The notes: generated by a model from the letters alone, not told the origin. A stretch of 64,000 nt of DNA from Streptomyces sp. NBC_01754 (GCF_035918015.1 NZ_CP109132.1:3286001-3350000); one strand, 5' to 3'. Positions 52,901-61,052 are shown, numbered from the stretch's first letter. A program made the numbers and translations.

Positions 52901-54204
52901 TCCTCGCCGACGAACAGGCGGCCAAGGACCGTATCGCGAACGCCGTGGGGGCCATCCCTGCGAGAGAGCGGGACCACAACGGACTGCGCGACCAACGTGT
53001 GCGGGCGGAGGAGAAGGAGGAACGCCTACGCGAGGAACTGGCGGACCAGGAAGCAGCTGTGATCGAGACCGGCCGCGCTCTGCGCGGTGCTCTCAGCCGT
53101 CCGGAAGTCGTCATCGGAGCGGGGTTGGATCGTACGTCCCTCCCCGATCAAGTACCGGACGACCCGGGCTCCAACGCACGCGACCGCCTGCGCGCACTGC
53201 GGGCACTGGCGGAAGCGGTGGATCGGAGTCTCGGCCGTAACCCGGAAGAGGTGTCCGACAGCCTTCTTCTCAAACGGCACACAACGCTGCGTGATCAACT
53301 GGCGGGCGGCTACGACGCACAGCTCGACGAACACGACGGCATCAAGGTGTGCCGCCTGCTCGACGACCACGGTTCGCACGACGTCGCGGTCGTGGGCGAG
53401 CGGATCGCCGTGGAGGCCGCCGAGGCGCGAGGACGGCTCACCGAACGCGAGAGCAACGTGTTCCAGCGCTTCCTGACCGGCGAGCTCGGCGACCACCTCT
53501 CCACGCAGGTCATCACGGCGGCCAACCTGGTCGCGGCACTCAACGACACGCTGAAGACCGTACGGACCTCGCACGGCCTCGGCGTGGAACTCCTCTGGAG
53601 ACTCAACGATGACGCCGACGCCGACGTGCGGGTGGCCGTCGAACTTCTGCGCAGCCCGTCGAGCCTCCGGACGCGCGAGCAGACCGAGCAACTCCGCGAC
53701 GTACTGCAACGCCGCATCGAGGACGCCCGCCGCGCCGACCCGTCTGCCGGCTACACCGCCCACCTCCGCACCGCGCTGGACTACCGCTCCTGGTTCACCT
53801 TCCACACCTTCGTGGTCGAGGACGCCGCCCCCGGGCGCAGAAGGAAGCTGACCGGCCGCACGGGCTTGAGCCAGGGAGAGCAGCGCGTGCTCTCGTACCT
53901 CGTGCTTTTCGCCGCCGCTTCCGCCCACTTCACCAGCCTCGCCGACTCAGCCCCGCACGCGCCCCGGCTGATCCTCCTGGACGACGCCTTCGCCAAGGTC
54001 GACGAACCCACGCACGGACGTCTCGGCCGCATTCTGGTCGATCTGGACCTTGACTTCGTTCTCACAAGCGAGCGCCTGATGGGCAATTGGGCCGAGGTGC
54101 CCTCCCTGCACATCTACGAGTGCCTGCGCGACCCTCATGTACGCGGAGTGGCCACGTTGCACTACACGTGGAACGGTCGCCACCGGCGGCTGGCGTCGGT
54201 ATGA
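49957..54204 (+). CDS. jetC: Wadjet type II JetC (SMC-like ATPase, TIGR02680)
   Basis: The 1415-residue protein starts at ATG 49957, overlapping JetB. Walker A is LLLRGKNGAGKSKALEMLLP (about 52-71). Long coiled coils and a hinge-like centre fill about 300-1180. The ABC signature GLSQGEQRVLSYLVLF is near 1303-1318 and Walker B LILLDDAFAKVDEPTHGRL near 1338. This is the TIGR02680 family, the condensin-like motor of Wadjet that extrudes loops and detects small circular DNA. ATPase motifs are intact. Confidence 0.9.
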   Translation: MTTDARGLVPLPRSGHAPTASTRFRLHRAGIQNVWQYDEQEFAFGDGRLLLRGKNGAGKSKALEMLLPYLLDGDSRALDATGTGRTTLAWLMLDGFEQTNRLGYLWVEFRGTDEAGVHRYLTLGAAIRASKSAQKAVPTFFVTPLRVGEDLHLVEAGKPLAVDRLKEIVGSGNTTDRAVEHRARVARDLFGITDATRYRNLTQLLHRLRRPTVGDRIEHGGLAVLLSETLPGLDEDVVEKVARNLHDLDTVRAELGRLERTDAALRTFLSDYRRYLAGVLRSAARDVSRELDTLSERRRNAGDAAQHTSVLKEREKESEEGLRTLREEEESARTELAALHDSHAYRSLRELSERRSTVEALHTTAMTAFAALRGAHEAEESAAERLDEGCEELGTRLTELATEHRELLVQAERAVLPAAHLGEAVALPRIFRSSSTQTELTSPDGEPQTVRHRPVVRVDTAAAEAGLRSWQGQLGSAETVVRNRQRMVQEVARLSSRADEARGSAVRADEARERLEGEAEEAADRLEASRQKVAEESRGYADEVTVWVRETRTAAGPECPPLDAVRSEVACAADSDASFSSRTLPAGIDTHARQTAHLALEPYADALTQHRDTLAVGVGRLGEEIDRLTEERRAWERRTDPEPPAPYHRSAARDPAGGTPFYRLVDFAEHLTSANRAGLEAALEASGILDAWVSTGGSLLDPLSGDALLDAAPAHDLLPVAQTLASALRPVAQPERGITSEQVEHLLSAIVLAPAAGTTAASAVHFDGSWRLGALRGQHHKSAAEYVGAAVRAETRRRALAELEDRLGQTERQLAEARTELAAADSRRRALTQAERDFPRAQRLSDSWNTHASEERTAQALSAKAAEAARQAEEARTLAVSTRSEADATATANDLPTDTVALDRVHTALASLLTGVGHLRRAVNGTVARLGGSQADDRRYAGAREKRTEAEESYRLRHRQLLTAQQDLRTREAAVGSSEEKILADEQAAKDRIANAVGAIPARERDHNGLRDQRVRAEEKEERLREELADQEAAVIETGRALRGALSRPEVVIGAGLDRTSLPDQVPDDPGSNARDRLRALRALAEAVDRSLGRNPEEVSDSLLLKRHTTLRDQLAGGYDAQLDEHDGIKVCRLLDDHGSHDVAVVGERIAVEAAEARGRLTERESNVFQRFLTGELGDHLSTQVITAANLVAALNDTLKTVRTSHGLGVELLWRLNDDADADVRVAVELLRSPSSLRTREQTEQLRDVLQRRIEDARRADPSAGYTAHLRTALDYRSWFTFHTFVVEDAAPGRRRKLTGRTGLSQGEQRVLSYLVLFAAASAHFTSLADSAPHAPRLILLDDAFAKVDEPTHGRLGRILVDLDLDFVLTSERLMGNWAEVPSLHIYECLRDPHVRGVATLHYTWNGRHRRLASV

Positions 54205-55472
54205 GCGCCCTCCCGCCCGCCACGCGCGACTGGCTGGCAGGTCCCGGTCTCGTCCGGCTCTGGAGCGCGGCACGCAAACGACTGGAGAGCAACGGGATGC
54301 AGTCCACCGGCTCCCTCCGACTGACAACGGTGAGTTCCCCAGAGCGGAACGACCTGTCGCTCCTGCTGGGCAAGCCCCTCACAGGTACAGCGGCGACGGT
54401 GAGGCTCGACGTGCTCGACAAACGCCTGCGGACCTCGGCCGCAGGGCTCGGGCTCAGGCAGGTCCTGGAGGAACTCGGCCCTCCGCTCGTCAACCGACGT
54501 GCGGCCCGCGAGGAGAGCGCGGCAGAGCGGCAGCGTGTCTGGGCCTCGCTCGCCTCATCCCTCGACGCATCTCCGCTGGCCGGGCGGGAGTGGGTGGAGC
54601 AGTGGTCGGATGTGCTGCGCCGCACCGGCGTCCCGAAAGGCGTGACACCGGAAGCAGCCGTACGGACGCTTCAGCAGGCGGTCCAGGTACTCGGCGTGCT
54701 GCTCGACCCGCACCGTACCGACGCACGGGGCCGCGGCGAGCTGGCCGCGTCCGTAACGGGCTCGGCGCACGGGCTGGACGACGGTTTCTGGCTCGCCCGC
54801 CTCGTCCAGCGCGGCATCGCCCTGGCCCACGGCACGGATCTTCCCAGCGACGCGGCCGGCCGACGGGCACTGTGGCGGCTGGTCTCGGTCACCCCGGACG
54901 AGGTCTCCAGCACCGTGCTGACGTACGGCCTCCGGCCCCTCGGCGAAAACTGGCGCGCTAGGTCACTGCGGGAGCGGGCCGATCACCACGCGGAGGCCCA
55001 CCTGACATCCCGGGACCTGCTCGACGTATGGCTTCACCTGCCCGCCGGAACCACCGTCCACATCTGTGAGAACCCACGTGTGGTGGAGGCCGCAGCGGAG
55101 GCAGGCTGTTCGCACCCCCTGGTCTGCACCTCCGGCAGCGCCGCGACGGTGGTCCTCACCCTCCTCGACGCTCTCGCCTCCGCCGACTGCCGCTTCGCCT
55201 ACCACGGCGACTTCGACTGGCCGGGCATCGCTCTGGCGAACCGGATCATGCGCCGTTACGGAGCCCGGCCTTGGCGCATGGGCGCAGAAGAGTACGAACA
55301 CCTGGCCACGCGCAGCCTGTCCGAGGGAATTCCTCAGCTGCCGCTGGTCGGCCAACCCGTCAGCGCGGTCTGGGACGCGGGTCTCGCCCCTGCCATGGCC
55401 GCGCTCGGGGTGGCGCTTCATGAGGAGGTGACGCTTGACCTGCTGGTGGACGATCTGTCGGGTGCCCGGTAA
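54201..55472 (+). CDS. jetD: Wadjet type II JetD (DUF2399/DUF3322 toprim-like nuclease)
   Basis: The 423-residue protein starts at ATG 54201, overlapping JetC. The N-terminal half corresponds to DUF3322 and the C-terminal half to a toprim-like DUF2399 domain: acidic residues in VHICENPRVVEAAAEAG (about 287-303) and in FAYHGDFDWPGIALANRIM (about 333-351). These would bind metal for cleavage of plasmid DNA caught by the JetABC motor. It is the last gene before the tRNA-derived attachment repeat, so Wadjet sits at the very edge of the island. Confidence 0.88.
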   Translation: MSALPPATRDWLAGPGLVRLWSAARKRLESNGMQSTGSLRLTTVSSPERNDLSLLLGKPLTGTAATVRLDVLDKRLRTSAAGLGLRQVLEELGPPLVNRRAAREESAAERQRVWASLASSLDASPLAGREWVEQWSDVLRRTGVPKGVTPEAAVRTLQQAVQVLGVLLDPHRTDARGRGELAASVTGSAHGLDDGFWLARLVQRGIALAHGTDLPSDAAGRRALWRLVSVTPDEVSSTVLTYGLRPLGENWRARSLRERADHHAEAHLTSRDLLDVWLHLPAGTTVHICENPRVVEAAAEAGCSHPLVCTSGSAATVVLTLLDALASADCRFAYHGDFDWPGIALANRIMRRYGARPWRMGAEEYEHLATRSLSEGIPQLPLVGQPVSAVWDAGLAPAMAALGVALHEEVTLDLLVDDLSGAR

Positions 55473-55515
55473 GAGAGACGGAGTGGCCGGCCTGGCCCGG
55501 TCCCCCTGCCGATTC

Positions 55516-55533
55516 CTGGGAGCCATCTGGGAG
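55516..55533 (+). repeat. TGGGAG direct-repeat pair A (possible integrase arm site)
   Basis: CTGGGAGCCATCTGGGAG: two TGGGAG units 11 bases apart, i.e. one helical turn. It begins 122 bases before the tRNA-derived repeat at 55639. An equivalent pair lies 123 bases before the second tRNA-derived repeat. Confidence 0.55.
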
Positions 55534-55638
55534 CCAACCCGCTCCCCCACCCCCTTCGAGACCACCCGAGACCACGACAGACCGATGCTCTGACCAGGGC
55601 AAACACCATCGGCGGTGGCAAGATCAGTAACCGGCCCT

Positions 55639-55693
55639 CATTCGGGACGAAGAGGTCGTGGGTTCAAATCCCGCCACCCCGACAGCTGAAACA
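55639..55693 (+). repeat. Attachment repeat 1: 3' half of tRNA-Pro(CGG)
   Basis: 55 bases identical to 57747-57801. From TTCGGGA (anticodon loop with anticodon CGG) it continues with CGAAG (anticodon stem 3' side), AGGTC (variable loop), GTGGG-TTCAAAT-CCCGC (T arm) and CACCCCG-A (acceptor 3' strand and discriminator). The missing acceptor 5' strand would be CGGGGTG, as in bacterial tRNA-Pro. No D arm or 5' anticodon strand precedes it, so it is an attachment-site remnant, not a gene. Confidence 0.85.
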
Positions 55694-55700
55694 GCAGGTC

Positions 55701-55733
55701 AAAGGCCTGATCCTCTCTGGGGGTCAGGCCTTT
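55701..55733. terminator. Hairpin after attachment repeat 1
   Basis: AAAGGCCTGA and TCAGGCCTTT form a perfect 10-bp stem ending in TTT, directly after the tRNA-derived repeat. It looks like a tRNA transcript terminator carried along with the attachment site. Confidence 0.65.
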
Positions 55734-55753
55734 CCTGCATTTCCGGAGATCGT

Positions 55754-55771
55754 TTGGGAGGAATCTGGGAG
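55754..55771 (+). repeat. TGGGAG direct-repeat pair B
   Basis: TTGGGAGGAATCTGGGAG: two TGGGAG units 11 bases apart, 62 bases after attachment repeat 1. It would be the inward arm site at the left end of the 2.1-kb segment. Confidence 0.5.
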
Positions 55772-55999
55772 AAGATCTTGGTCGGGGTCTCCCGGCAGGT
55801 GACCTCCCGGCAGGGGGGACATGCTTCCCATACGTTCGCTCGTACCTGTGCGCTCACGAACTCTGGCTACCGACCTGCGGAATGTTTTCGGGCTGCTCAG
55901 GGGACGACAACCGTTGCCAACAGCGCAGCCATGGCAATGCCCGAACATTGCCATGCTGGCTGAAGAAACACACTTCGCCGACCATATCGAAGGTGCTCG

Positions 56000-57535
56000 A
56001 TGATCCCCCGTGGACCGGACTGCACGGTGACCACCCTGATCGAGCTGCAAGGCGGCAGGTCCCAGTGGGACAAGGCCATGCGGCGGATACGGGAGCTGGG
56101 CTGGACGTGCCACGAGCTCAGCCCGAAGGAACGACGCACAGTCCGCCGGGCGTTCGACTCCAACGTCAATCTCAGCGAGTTCTGGTGGGTGGAGGTACCG
56201 ATCAGGGGCTCCACCTGGCGTGCCGACCGCGAAGCAGCCTGGCAGATTACGGAGTTGAGCCGGTCGGTACGGACTGTGATCTACGGTCGGCTGTTCCGGC
56301 GTGACGAGATCGATCGGGTCCTCGAGCCCGAGTGGCAGGTGCACTCGACAGAACACGAACCCGAAGGCACCGTCGCACCGGGCTTCCGTCGGCTTTGGCG
56401 GACAGTCACGCGCTGGTACGCGACGCGCACTGGGCTCCTCGACGTCCGCGTACGCATCCATGCGAGCAAGGACGCCGCCCGACACCTGGCCCGGCGTCTA
56501 CGCACGGACGGCCCCCGAGTGGACCTCGACGTACGGCCGCTCGACGGACGGGGGCGCACCGGGATCATCCGTCATCGGGAGGACGCCCTCAACAGGGCTC
56601 TGGCGCTCTTCGGCGGGCCACTGCTCGCTATGGCCCTCTTCCTGTCAACAGCTCAGCATTTGATACCCGTTGCGGCCGCAGTGTGCTGGTTCCTCGCTGT
56701 CGTCTGTGCCGTCCCAGCCTGGTGGACGGCGTTCGCCCTGCCCTTGGCTCACTCTCGGCTCCACTGTCTGGTCATCTGCGCCATCGCGACCCTCGCAGTG
56801 GCCGTCTACACGCTGGGCGTCCCTGGACTCTTCGACGGCGTCGACTCCCGGTACGCCTGGGTGACGGCGGCAATCGGCTTCTATGTGACCGGTCTGATCC
56901 TGCTGGGGCGCCGCTGGCGATGGCAGGTACTGGCCGCCACGGTGCTTCCCCTGCTCGCCACACTGCTCGTCGCGGCTCTGCCCTTCACCGGCAGGATCCT
57001 GCAGGACGGCTACGCGGACGAGCTGTCCCTGTCACCGGAAGAGACGGCGGTCAGCGGGGCGTACCAGCTCGCCGCCGCGGTGAAACTGCTCTGGCCCACC
57101 CTCGCGACGATCCTCTTCGTAGCAGCCGCTTGGGGCGTCCTGCGCTACTTCCACTTCATACGGCCGCGGAGCGTCTTCGCCGGCACCCTAGCCGCAGTCT
57201 TCCTCACCCTTGGCTTGCTCACAGCCGCCGGGTGGACCTTCGCGTCACCGCAGCACGCGGCCGACAAGCTGAAGCGAGCAGCCTCTCATCACACCAAGGC
57301 CCCACCGTATTTCGGCATCTCAGCGGACTGGGTCTGCGTCCGTCCCACAGTCTCGGTCGACACCCTGAACGAGCAGGGGGGAGCGCTTGTACCACGCACC
57401 CCCTACCTTTCGTTCGGCGTCGCCGAAGGCAACGTGGTCCTGTGGAACGCCGCGGCCGACCGCCCACTGCGTGTTCCGGCCGGACAGGTGAAGCTGCTTC
57501 CTGCCGGGAACCCCGGGCTCTCTTGCGTCACATGA
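56000..57535 (+). CDS. Polytopic membrane protein carried between the two attachment repeats
   Basis: The 511-residue protein starts at ATG 56000 behind GAAGGTG. Residues 1-195 are soluble and basic, with two similar basic segments (QWDKAMRRIRELGWTCHELS; DVRVRIHASKDAARHLARRL) suggesting a duplicated small domain. Residues 200-425 contain six or seven hydrophobic spans (for example LALFGGPLLAMALFLSTAQH; WVTAAIGFYVTGLILLG). The last 85 residues are soluble and probably outside the membrane. I recognize no family. It is the only gene in the 2.1-kb segment between the tRNA-Pro-derived repeats, so it is the cargo of a small integrated unit. Confidence 0.75.
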   Translation: MIPRGPDCTVTTLIELQGGRSQWDKAMRRIRELGWTCHELSPKERRTVRRAFDSNVNLSEFWWVEVPIRGSTWRADREAAWQITELSRSVRTVIYGRLFRRDEIDRVLEPEWQVHSTEHEPEGTVAPGFRRLWRTVTRWYATRTGLLDVRVRIHASKDAARHLARRLRTDGPRVDLDVRPLDGRGRTGIIRHREDALNRALALFGGPLLAMALFLSTAQHLIPVAAAVCWFLAVVCAVPAWWTAFALPLAHSRLHCLVICAIATLAVAVYTLGVPGLFDGVDSRYAWVTAAIGFYVTGLILLGRRWRWQVLAATVLPLLATLLVAALPFTGRILQDGYADELSLSPEETAVSGAYQLAAAVKLLWPTLATILFVAAAWGVLRYFHFIRPRSVFAGTLAAVFLTLGLLTAAGWTFASPQHAADKLKRAASHHTKAPPYFGISADWVCVRPTVSVDTLNEQGGALVPRTPYLSFGVAEGNVVLWNAAADRPLRVPAGQVKLLPAGNPGLSCVT

Positions 57536-57622
57536 TTGGACGACACGGCCGGCAGAGAGCCGAGCAAACTTGCTTGCGCTACGCAGCTCGGAACCAAGGC
57601 TTCGAGAGCACCGCACCCCTCG

Positions 57623-57640
57623 CTGGGAGATTTCTGGGAG
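57623..57640 (+). repeat. TGGGAG direct-repeat pair C (possible integrase arm site)
   Basis: CTGGGAGATTTCTGGGAG: TGGGAG twice, 11 bases apart, beginning 123 bases before attachment repeat 2. It has the same geometry as pair A before repeat 1. Confidence 0.55.
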
Positions 57641-57746
57641 ATGATCTCCTCTCGGAGACCAACCGGAACCTCGCCGTGCCACTTCAGAGCAACCACCTGA
57701 CCTGCACTTTTACAAGGTTCGCCGGTGTCGATCCCACCCCGAACCC

Positions 57747-57801
57747 CATTCGGGACGAAGAGGTCGTGGGTTCAAATCCCGCCACCCCGACAGCTGAAAC
57801 A
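57747..57801 (+). repeat. Attachment repeat 2: 3' half of tRNA-Pro(CGG), junction with chromosome
   Basis: Identical to 55639-55693 over 55 bases; after one mismatch a further seven bases (CAGGTCA) match. Beyond it the sequences diverge and housekeeping-type genes begin. This is the probable outermost right attachment site of the island. The region 57536-57885 holds nothing else recognizable besides pair C. Confidence 0.85.
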
Positions 57802-57885
57802 CCAGGTCAGGGGCGTACGGCGGTGGCACCCTCCGGGCAGGTCATGTCCGGGAAGAGGACCAACCGGTGGTACCGCTCGCCCGCC

Positions 57886-59115
57886 TTACTGCCGCACCTG
57901 AATCAGAGCGTGCGTGCCACTGGTACGCCAGGCATCCCCGGACCGCTCGAGAGCGTCCAGCGTTCCCTTCTCCAGGCCGACGATGACGTCCGACTTCAGG
58001 GTCCGGAGCGCCGCGACGGCCCCCGGGAAGTACGTGGTGCGATCGGCGAAGGACGTCGTGGCGTCCCACGATTGATCGCCCACCAGGCGACGGTAGTTGA
58101 GGTCGCCCTTCAGGACGGTGAGCGCGGCGCTCTCGAACTCGCCGCGCAGGTCCTCCGGCATCTCCCCGTACGGCTGCGGAGCGCAGAAGAACGGGTGAGT
58201 GCGGACCTCCAGGTTTCCCGCCGCCATGGCCTTCCACAGCCGGCCGCCGATCCTGCTGGCCTCACCCGGCGCCTCAACGAGGCGACGGAGGCAGTCGACG
58301 ACGTCAGCCGTCATCGCGTCGGAGACGTAGTAGGGGTAGGGCTTCACGTGAAGCACGACCCGTTCGGCGTGCCGCTGTTCGAGGAGGTGGTCGATGAGAA
58401 TCAGGTCGGGGATCAGCTCTCGACCCGCGTTGTCCGCCACCACAGCAACCGTAGATCCGGTTCCGACGGGCAGGAGCCGCCACAGCAGGACGCTGTCGTC
58501 GGCGACCAACGCGGGGGCGGCGGCATCTCCGGCCTCCGGCTCCCCCGCCGCGACGCGGAAGCCGAGGTCCGCGCGGTTGCCCCAGAGCGAGGCGTGGAGC
58601 AGGGCCGTGGCCCGCTCCTCGGCCGGCACGTTAACGAGCGCGTCCAGGGCCCGCAGCTCCTCTTCCACCGCGTCGCCTCCCAGTTCGGCCTTCTTGAACG
58701 GCGCGAACGGATCGACTCCCTGCCATGGGCCGGAGCCGAAGTACCCGACCGCGCCGAGGAGCCTGCGGTAGAAGTAGCTCTCCGCCCACAGGAACGGAGC
58801 GTCGTACCAGGAACGGCCGAAGTGCTTCTGCCCCGAGACCGCCCAGCGCTCGTGGTCATGTTCCGCGGGGGCAAGTGGTTCGACAACACCGTTGGTGATC
58901 TCGTCCAACAAGGCGTCGAGGGCCTCGTGCCGGCGTCGGCCGTACGGGAAGGCGTCTCGCACCTGCTGGACAAGAGCAGGGTGGCGCTTGGCCAGTACAC
59001 CCCAGGCGAACGAACCAGGCTCGTTGCTCAGGATGACCGGAGCATCCGACGCGGCGGCCGACGTGGAGGCGCGAGCCGCCTCTTCGCCCGAGGCGCTGGA
59101 GGTCTTCTCTGTCAT
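57886..59115 (-). CDS. ARMT1/DUF89-like damage-control phosphatase
   Basis: The 409-residue protein starts at ATG 59115; the frame is open upstream but without family content. The core VVADNAGRELIPDLILIDHLL and the following KGDLNYRRLVGD correspond to the DUF89/ARMT1 metal-dependent phosphatase family, with Asp and Asn of ADNAG and Asp of GDLNYR as metal ligands. The N-terminal 50 residues are a Ser/Ala-rich linker, and the helical region with FAWGVLAKRHPALVQQVRDA is typical. Such enzymes remove phosphate from damaged or overflow phosphometabolites. It appears to be a chromosomal gene just outside the attachment repeat. Confidence 0.85.
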   Translation of the reverse strand: MTEKTSSASGEEAARASTSAAASDAPVILSNEPGSFAWGVLAKRHPALVQQVRDAFPYGRRRHEALDALLDEITNGVVEPLAPAEHDHERWAVSGQKHFGRSWYDAPFLWAESYFYRRLLGAVGYFGSGPWQGVDPFAPFKKAELGGDAVEEELRALDALVNVPAEERATALLHASLWGNRADLGFRVAAGEPEAGDAAAPALVADDSVLLWRLLPVGTGSTVAVVADNAGRELIPDLILIDHLLEQRHAERVVLHVKPYPYYVSDAMTADVVDCLRRLVEAPGEASRIGGRLWKAMAAGNLEVRTHPFFCAPQPYGEMPEDLRGEFESAALTVLKGDLNYRRLVGDQSWDATTSFADRTTYFPGAVAALRTLKSDVIVGLEKGTLDALERSGDAWRTSGTHALIQVRQ

Positions 59116-59140
59116 GGTGTCCAAGCCCTTCGTTTCTCGC

Positions 59141-60278
59141 TCATGTGTCCGTGATTCCCAGGGCGACGACGCCGGCCGCACTCCCCACCAGCACTTCGCC
59201 CGTCCCGGGTTCGAATGCCGCGCGGTGCAGTGAGGCGTCCACCCTGACCTCGGCGATCTGTCGCTGCTCACCGAGCGACCACAGGCGCACCGTTCCGTCC
59301 GACGCGGCCGAGATCAGGCGGTCTTCGTCGCTCATGAACCCGAGCATGAGGATGCGGCCCGTGTGGCCGGAGAGGTGGGAGGTGAACCGGTCCGTCCCCA
59401 GATGCCGTACCGCGATATCGCCGGTTCCCGCCCCGACCGCCACTCGGTTGCCCGGTCCGTCCACGGTGACGGCGCGAGCCCACCCGCTGGGGCTGCTGAA
59501 GCGGCTCCGGAACTCCCCGGTGGGGGCGTGCCACACGCGTACCGAACCGTCGCCACCACAGGCGGCCAGGAGGTCTCCGGCGTCGTCGAAGGAGAGCGAA
59601 CGTAGCCGTCCGGCGTGCACGTCCTGGCTCCACAGCGGGGTCCCGGTGGGGAGGCCCCAGCACCGGATCTGCCCGTACCCCGCGCTCGCGGCGACCCGAG
59701 GCGTCGAACGGGCCATCGCCACGGCACACGTACGCGGGGTGTCCAGGGCAAAGGGGGAGCTTCTGTACCGATTCGGGAACCGTCAGCCGTGACCGGCCGC
59801 GCGCCTCGCCCGCAACTGCGCCGCCAGGCAGCGAGAACAGCAGGTCGGGGCGTGTACCGCGACAGGCGAATCGGACGGCGAGATGGGCTGGCAGGACGGC
59901 GAAATCGGCGATCAGGCGGGGGTGAGCACGCCACGCGTACAACTGCTCCGTGGAGGCGGTGAGCAGTCCCATGCCGGCACACTCGCTGATGAACCGTCGG
60001 ATGTGTCCCGCGCTGCCGAAGCAGGCGGCATCGCGCAATCTCAACGGGTGACCGGCCGCGTCGTCGAGAGAGCTCAGAAGCAGACTCAGCCCATGCCGCC
60101 GGGCGAAGCAGCCCGGAAGCCCTGGCACCTTGGCTGCCAGGGCGTTGGCCGGCACCACCGAGGACATGCGGACATCGGCCCGGAAGACCCGAGGGCGATC
60201 AGGCAGGACGCCCTCTGACGCGCCTGCGGCAGGCGCGGAGACAGAGCACGTCCACTCCCGGATCACCACGTGATTCAT
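59141..60278 (-). pseudogene. WD40-repeat protein, frameshifted
   Basis: Two adjacent frames together make one protein. The N-terminal part from 60278 (RHGLSLLLSSLDDAAGHPLR; ISECAGMGLLTASTEQLYAW) lacks repeats. The C-terminal part up to 59141 consists of WD40-type blades (LLAACGGDGSVRVWHAPTGE; RLISAASDGTVRLWSLGEQR). The join falls around 59730-59765, near a run of five G (plus strand), and needs a one-base shift. The gene may be a true pseudogene or the shift may be a sequencing error. Related actinomycete proteins are large WD40 sensors; this one is short. Confidence 0.65.
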
Positions 60279-60480
60279 GGTGAGTGATTCTATTCAGCGT
60301 GCTGGCTGAGCCAGGAGCCCCGAACGCTTGCGCGTGGAGGCCGCCGCGTTACAAGCGGGGGCCGGCGGCACGGACGTTGACGGTCAAGGAGTGCAAACGG
60401 AAACAGCGTCGCCGGGGACCGTCGAGGGTATCGGTATCGTTCGTCGCTCCATCTACTTGCGCAACCCTTAAACTATCCGC

Positions 60481-60711
60481 ATGGAGACTGCCGACACGAC
60501 GGGACGGGAAGCCGCAGTGCTCGACGGAGGGCCTGCGGACGGACTACGGATGGAGGTCGCCGACCGGCCGCCGCTGATCCAGGTGGCGTATCCCTGCCAG
60601 GTGGAAGCCGCGCCGGACGGTGTGCGCGTGGAAGAGGTGTACGTCTACCGGCGCGACTACGCGGTGACCGGTGAGCCGCTGCGCTACGGCTTCGACGCCG
60701 CCAGCCCCTGA
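60481..60711 (+). CDS. Small conserved-type hypothetical protein, 76 residues
   Basis: Starts at ATG 60481. The sequence (TADTTGREAAVLDGGPADGL, PPLIQVAYPCQVEAAPDGVR, EEVYVYRRDYAVTGEPLRYG) predicts a small beta barrel-like protein that is acidic and soluble. The pattern GGPADGL...Y is typical of small actinomycete proteins found in phage and chromosomal contexts, without known function. It stands alone between the frameshifted WD40 gene and tatA. Confidence 0.6.
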   Translation: METADTTGREAAVLDGGPADGLRMEVADRPPLIQVAYPCQVEAAPDGVRVEEVYVYRRDYAVTGEPLRYGFDAASP

Positions 60712-60756
60712 CGCGCCGGGGGGGCGGGCGTCAGGGGCCCGGCTGTTCGGAACACG

Positions 60757-60786
60757 GGGCGGCCCGCTCAGCGAGCCGGGCCGCCC
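60757..60786. terminator. Near-perfect hairpin at the end of tatA
   Basis: Arms GGCGGCCCGCTC and GAGCCGGGCCGCC pair with one bulged base around an AGC loop, overlapping the tatA stop and facing the 60481 gene. It probably serves both converging transcripts. Confidence 0.6.
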
Positions 60787-61052
60787 TCGGTGTGCGGACG
60801 GGCCTCCGGGGCCTCGCCGGGGGTGGTCCGGGCGACGTGCCGCACGGGCTCGTCGGGGACCGCCCCCTCGGCCGGGCCCGCGGTGTGCCGTTCGGTGCCG
60901 TCCTTCTTCATCGCCTCGGCCTCGCTCTTGAGGATGCGCATCGACTTGCCCAGCCCACGTGCGGCGTCGGGGAGCTTCTTCGAGCCGAACAGCACGACGA
61001 TCACGATCGCCACGACCAGCAGGTGCCAGGGCTCCAGTCCGTTGCGGATCAT
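60768..61052 (-). CDS. tatA: Twin-arginine translocase subunit TatA/E
   Basis: The 94-residue protein has a short polar N-terminus, one membrane span (about 9-25: [15 protein letters not shown]), the hinge FGSKKLPD and the amphipathic helix [21 protein letters not shown] hydrophilic tail rich in Pro, Ala and Glu follows. This is the standard TatA/E design, forming the pore of the Tat export pathway. No tatC is adjacent, as is usual in streptomycetes, where extra tatA genes lie apart. The upstream region is divergent from the LCP gene. Confidence 0.9.
   Translation of the reverse strand: MIRNGLEPWHLLVVAIVIVVLFGSKKLPDAARGLGKSMRILKSEAEAMKKDGTERHTAGPAEGAVPDEPVRHVARTTPGEAPEARPHTEGGPAR

Noticed and set aside
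55639..55712. A tRNA-Pro gene
   Set aside because: The acceptor 5' strand, D arm and 5' side of the anticodon stem are absent. Both copies are attachment-site remnants.
56332..59154. A 940-codon plus-strand open frame spanning the second attachment repeat
   Set aside because: It runs through the membrane-protein gene, the tRNA-derived repeat and antisense to the ARMT1-like gene. No domain is visible in its translation.
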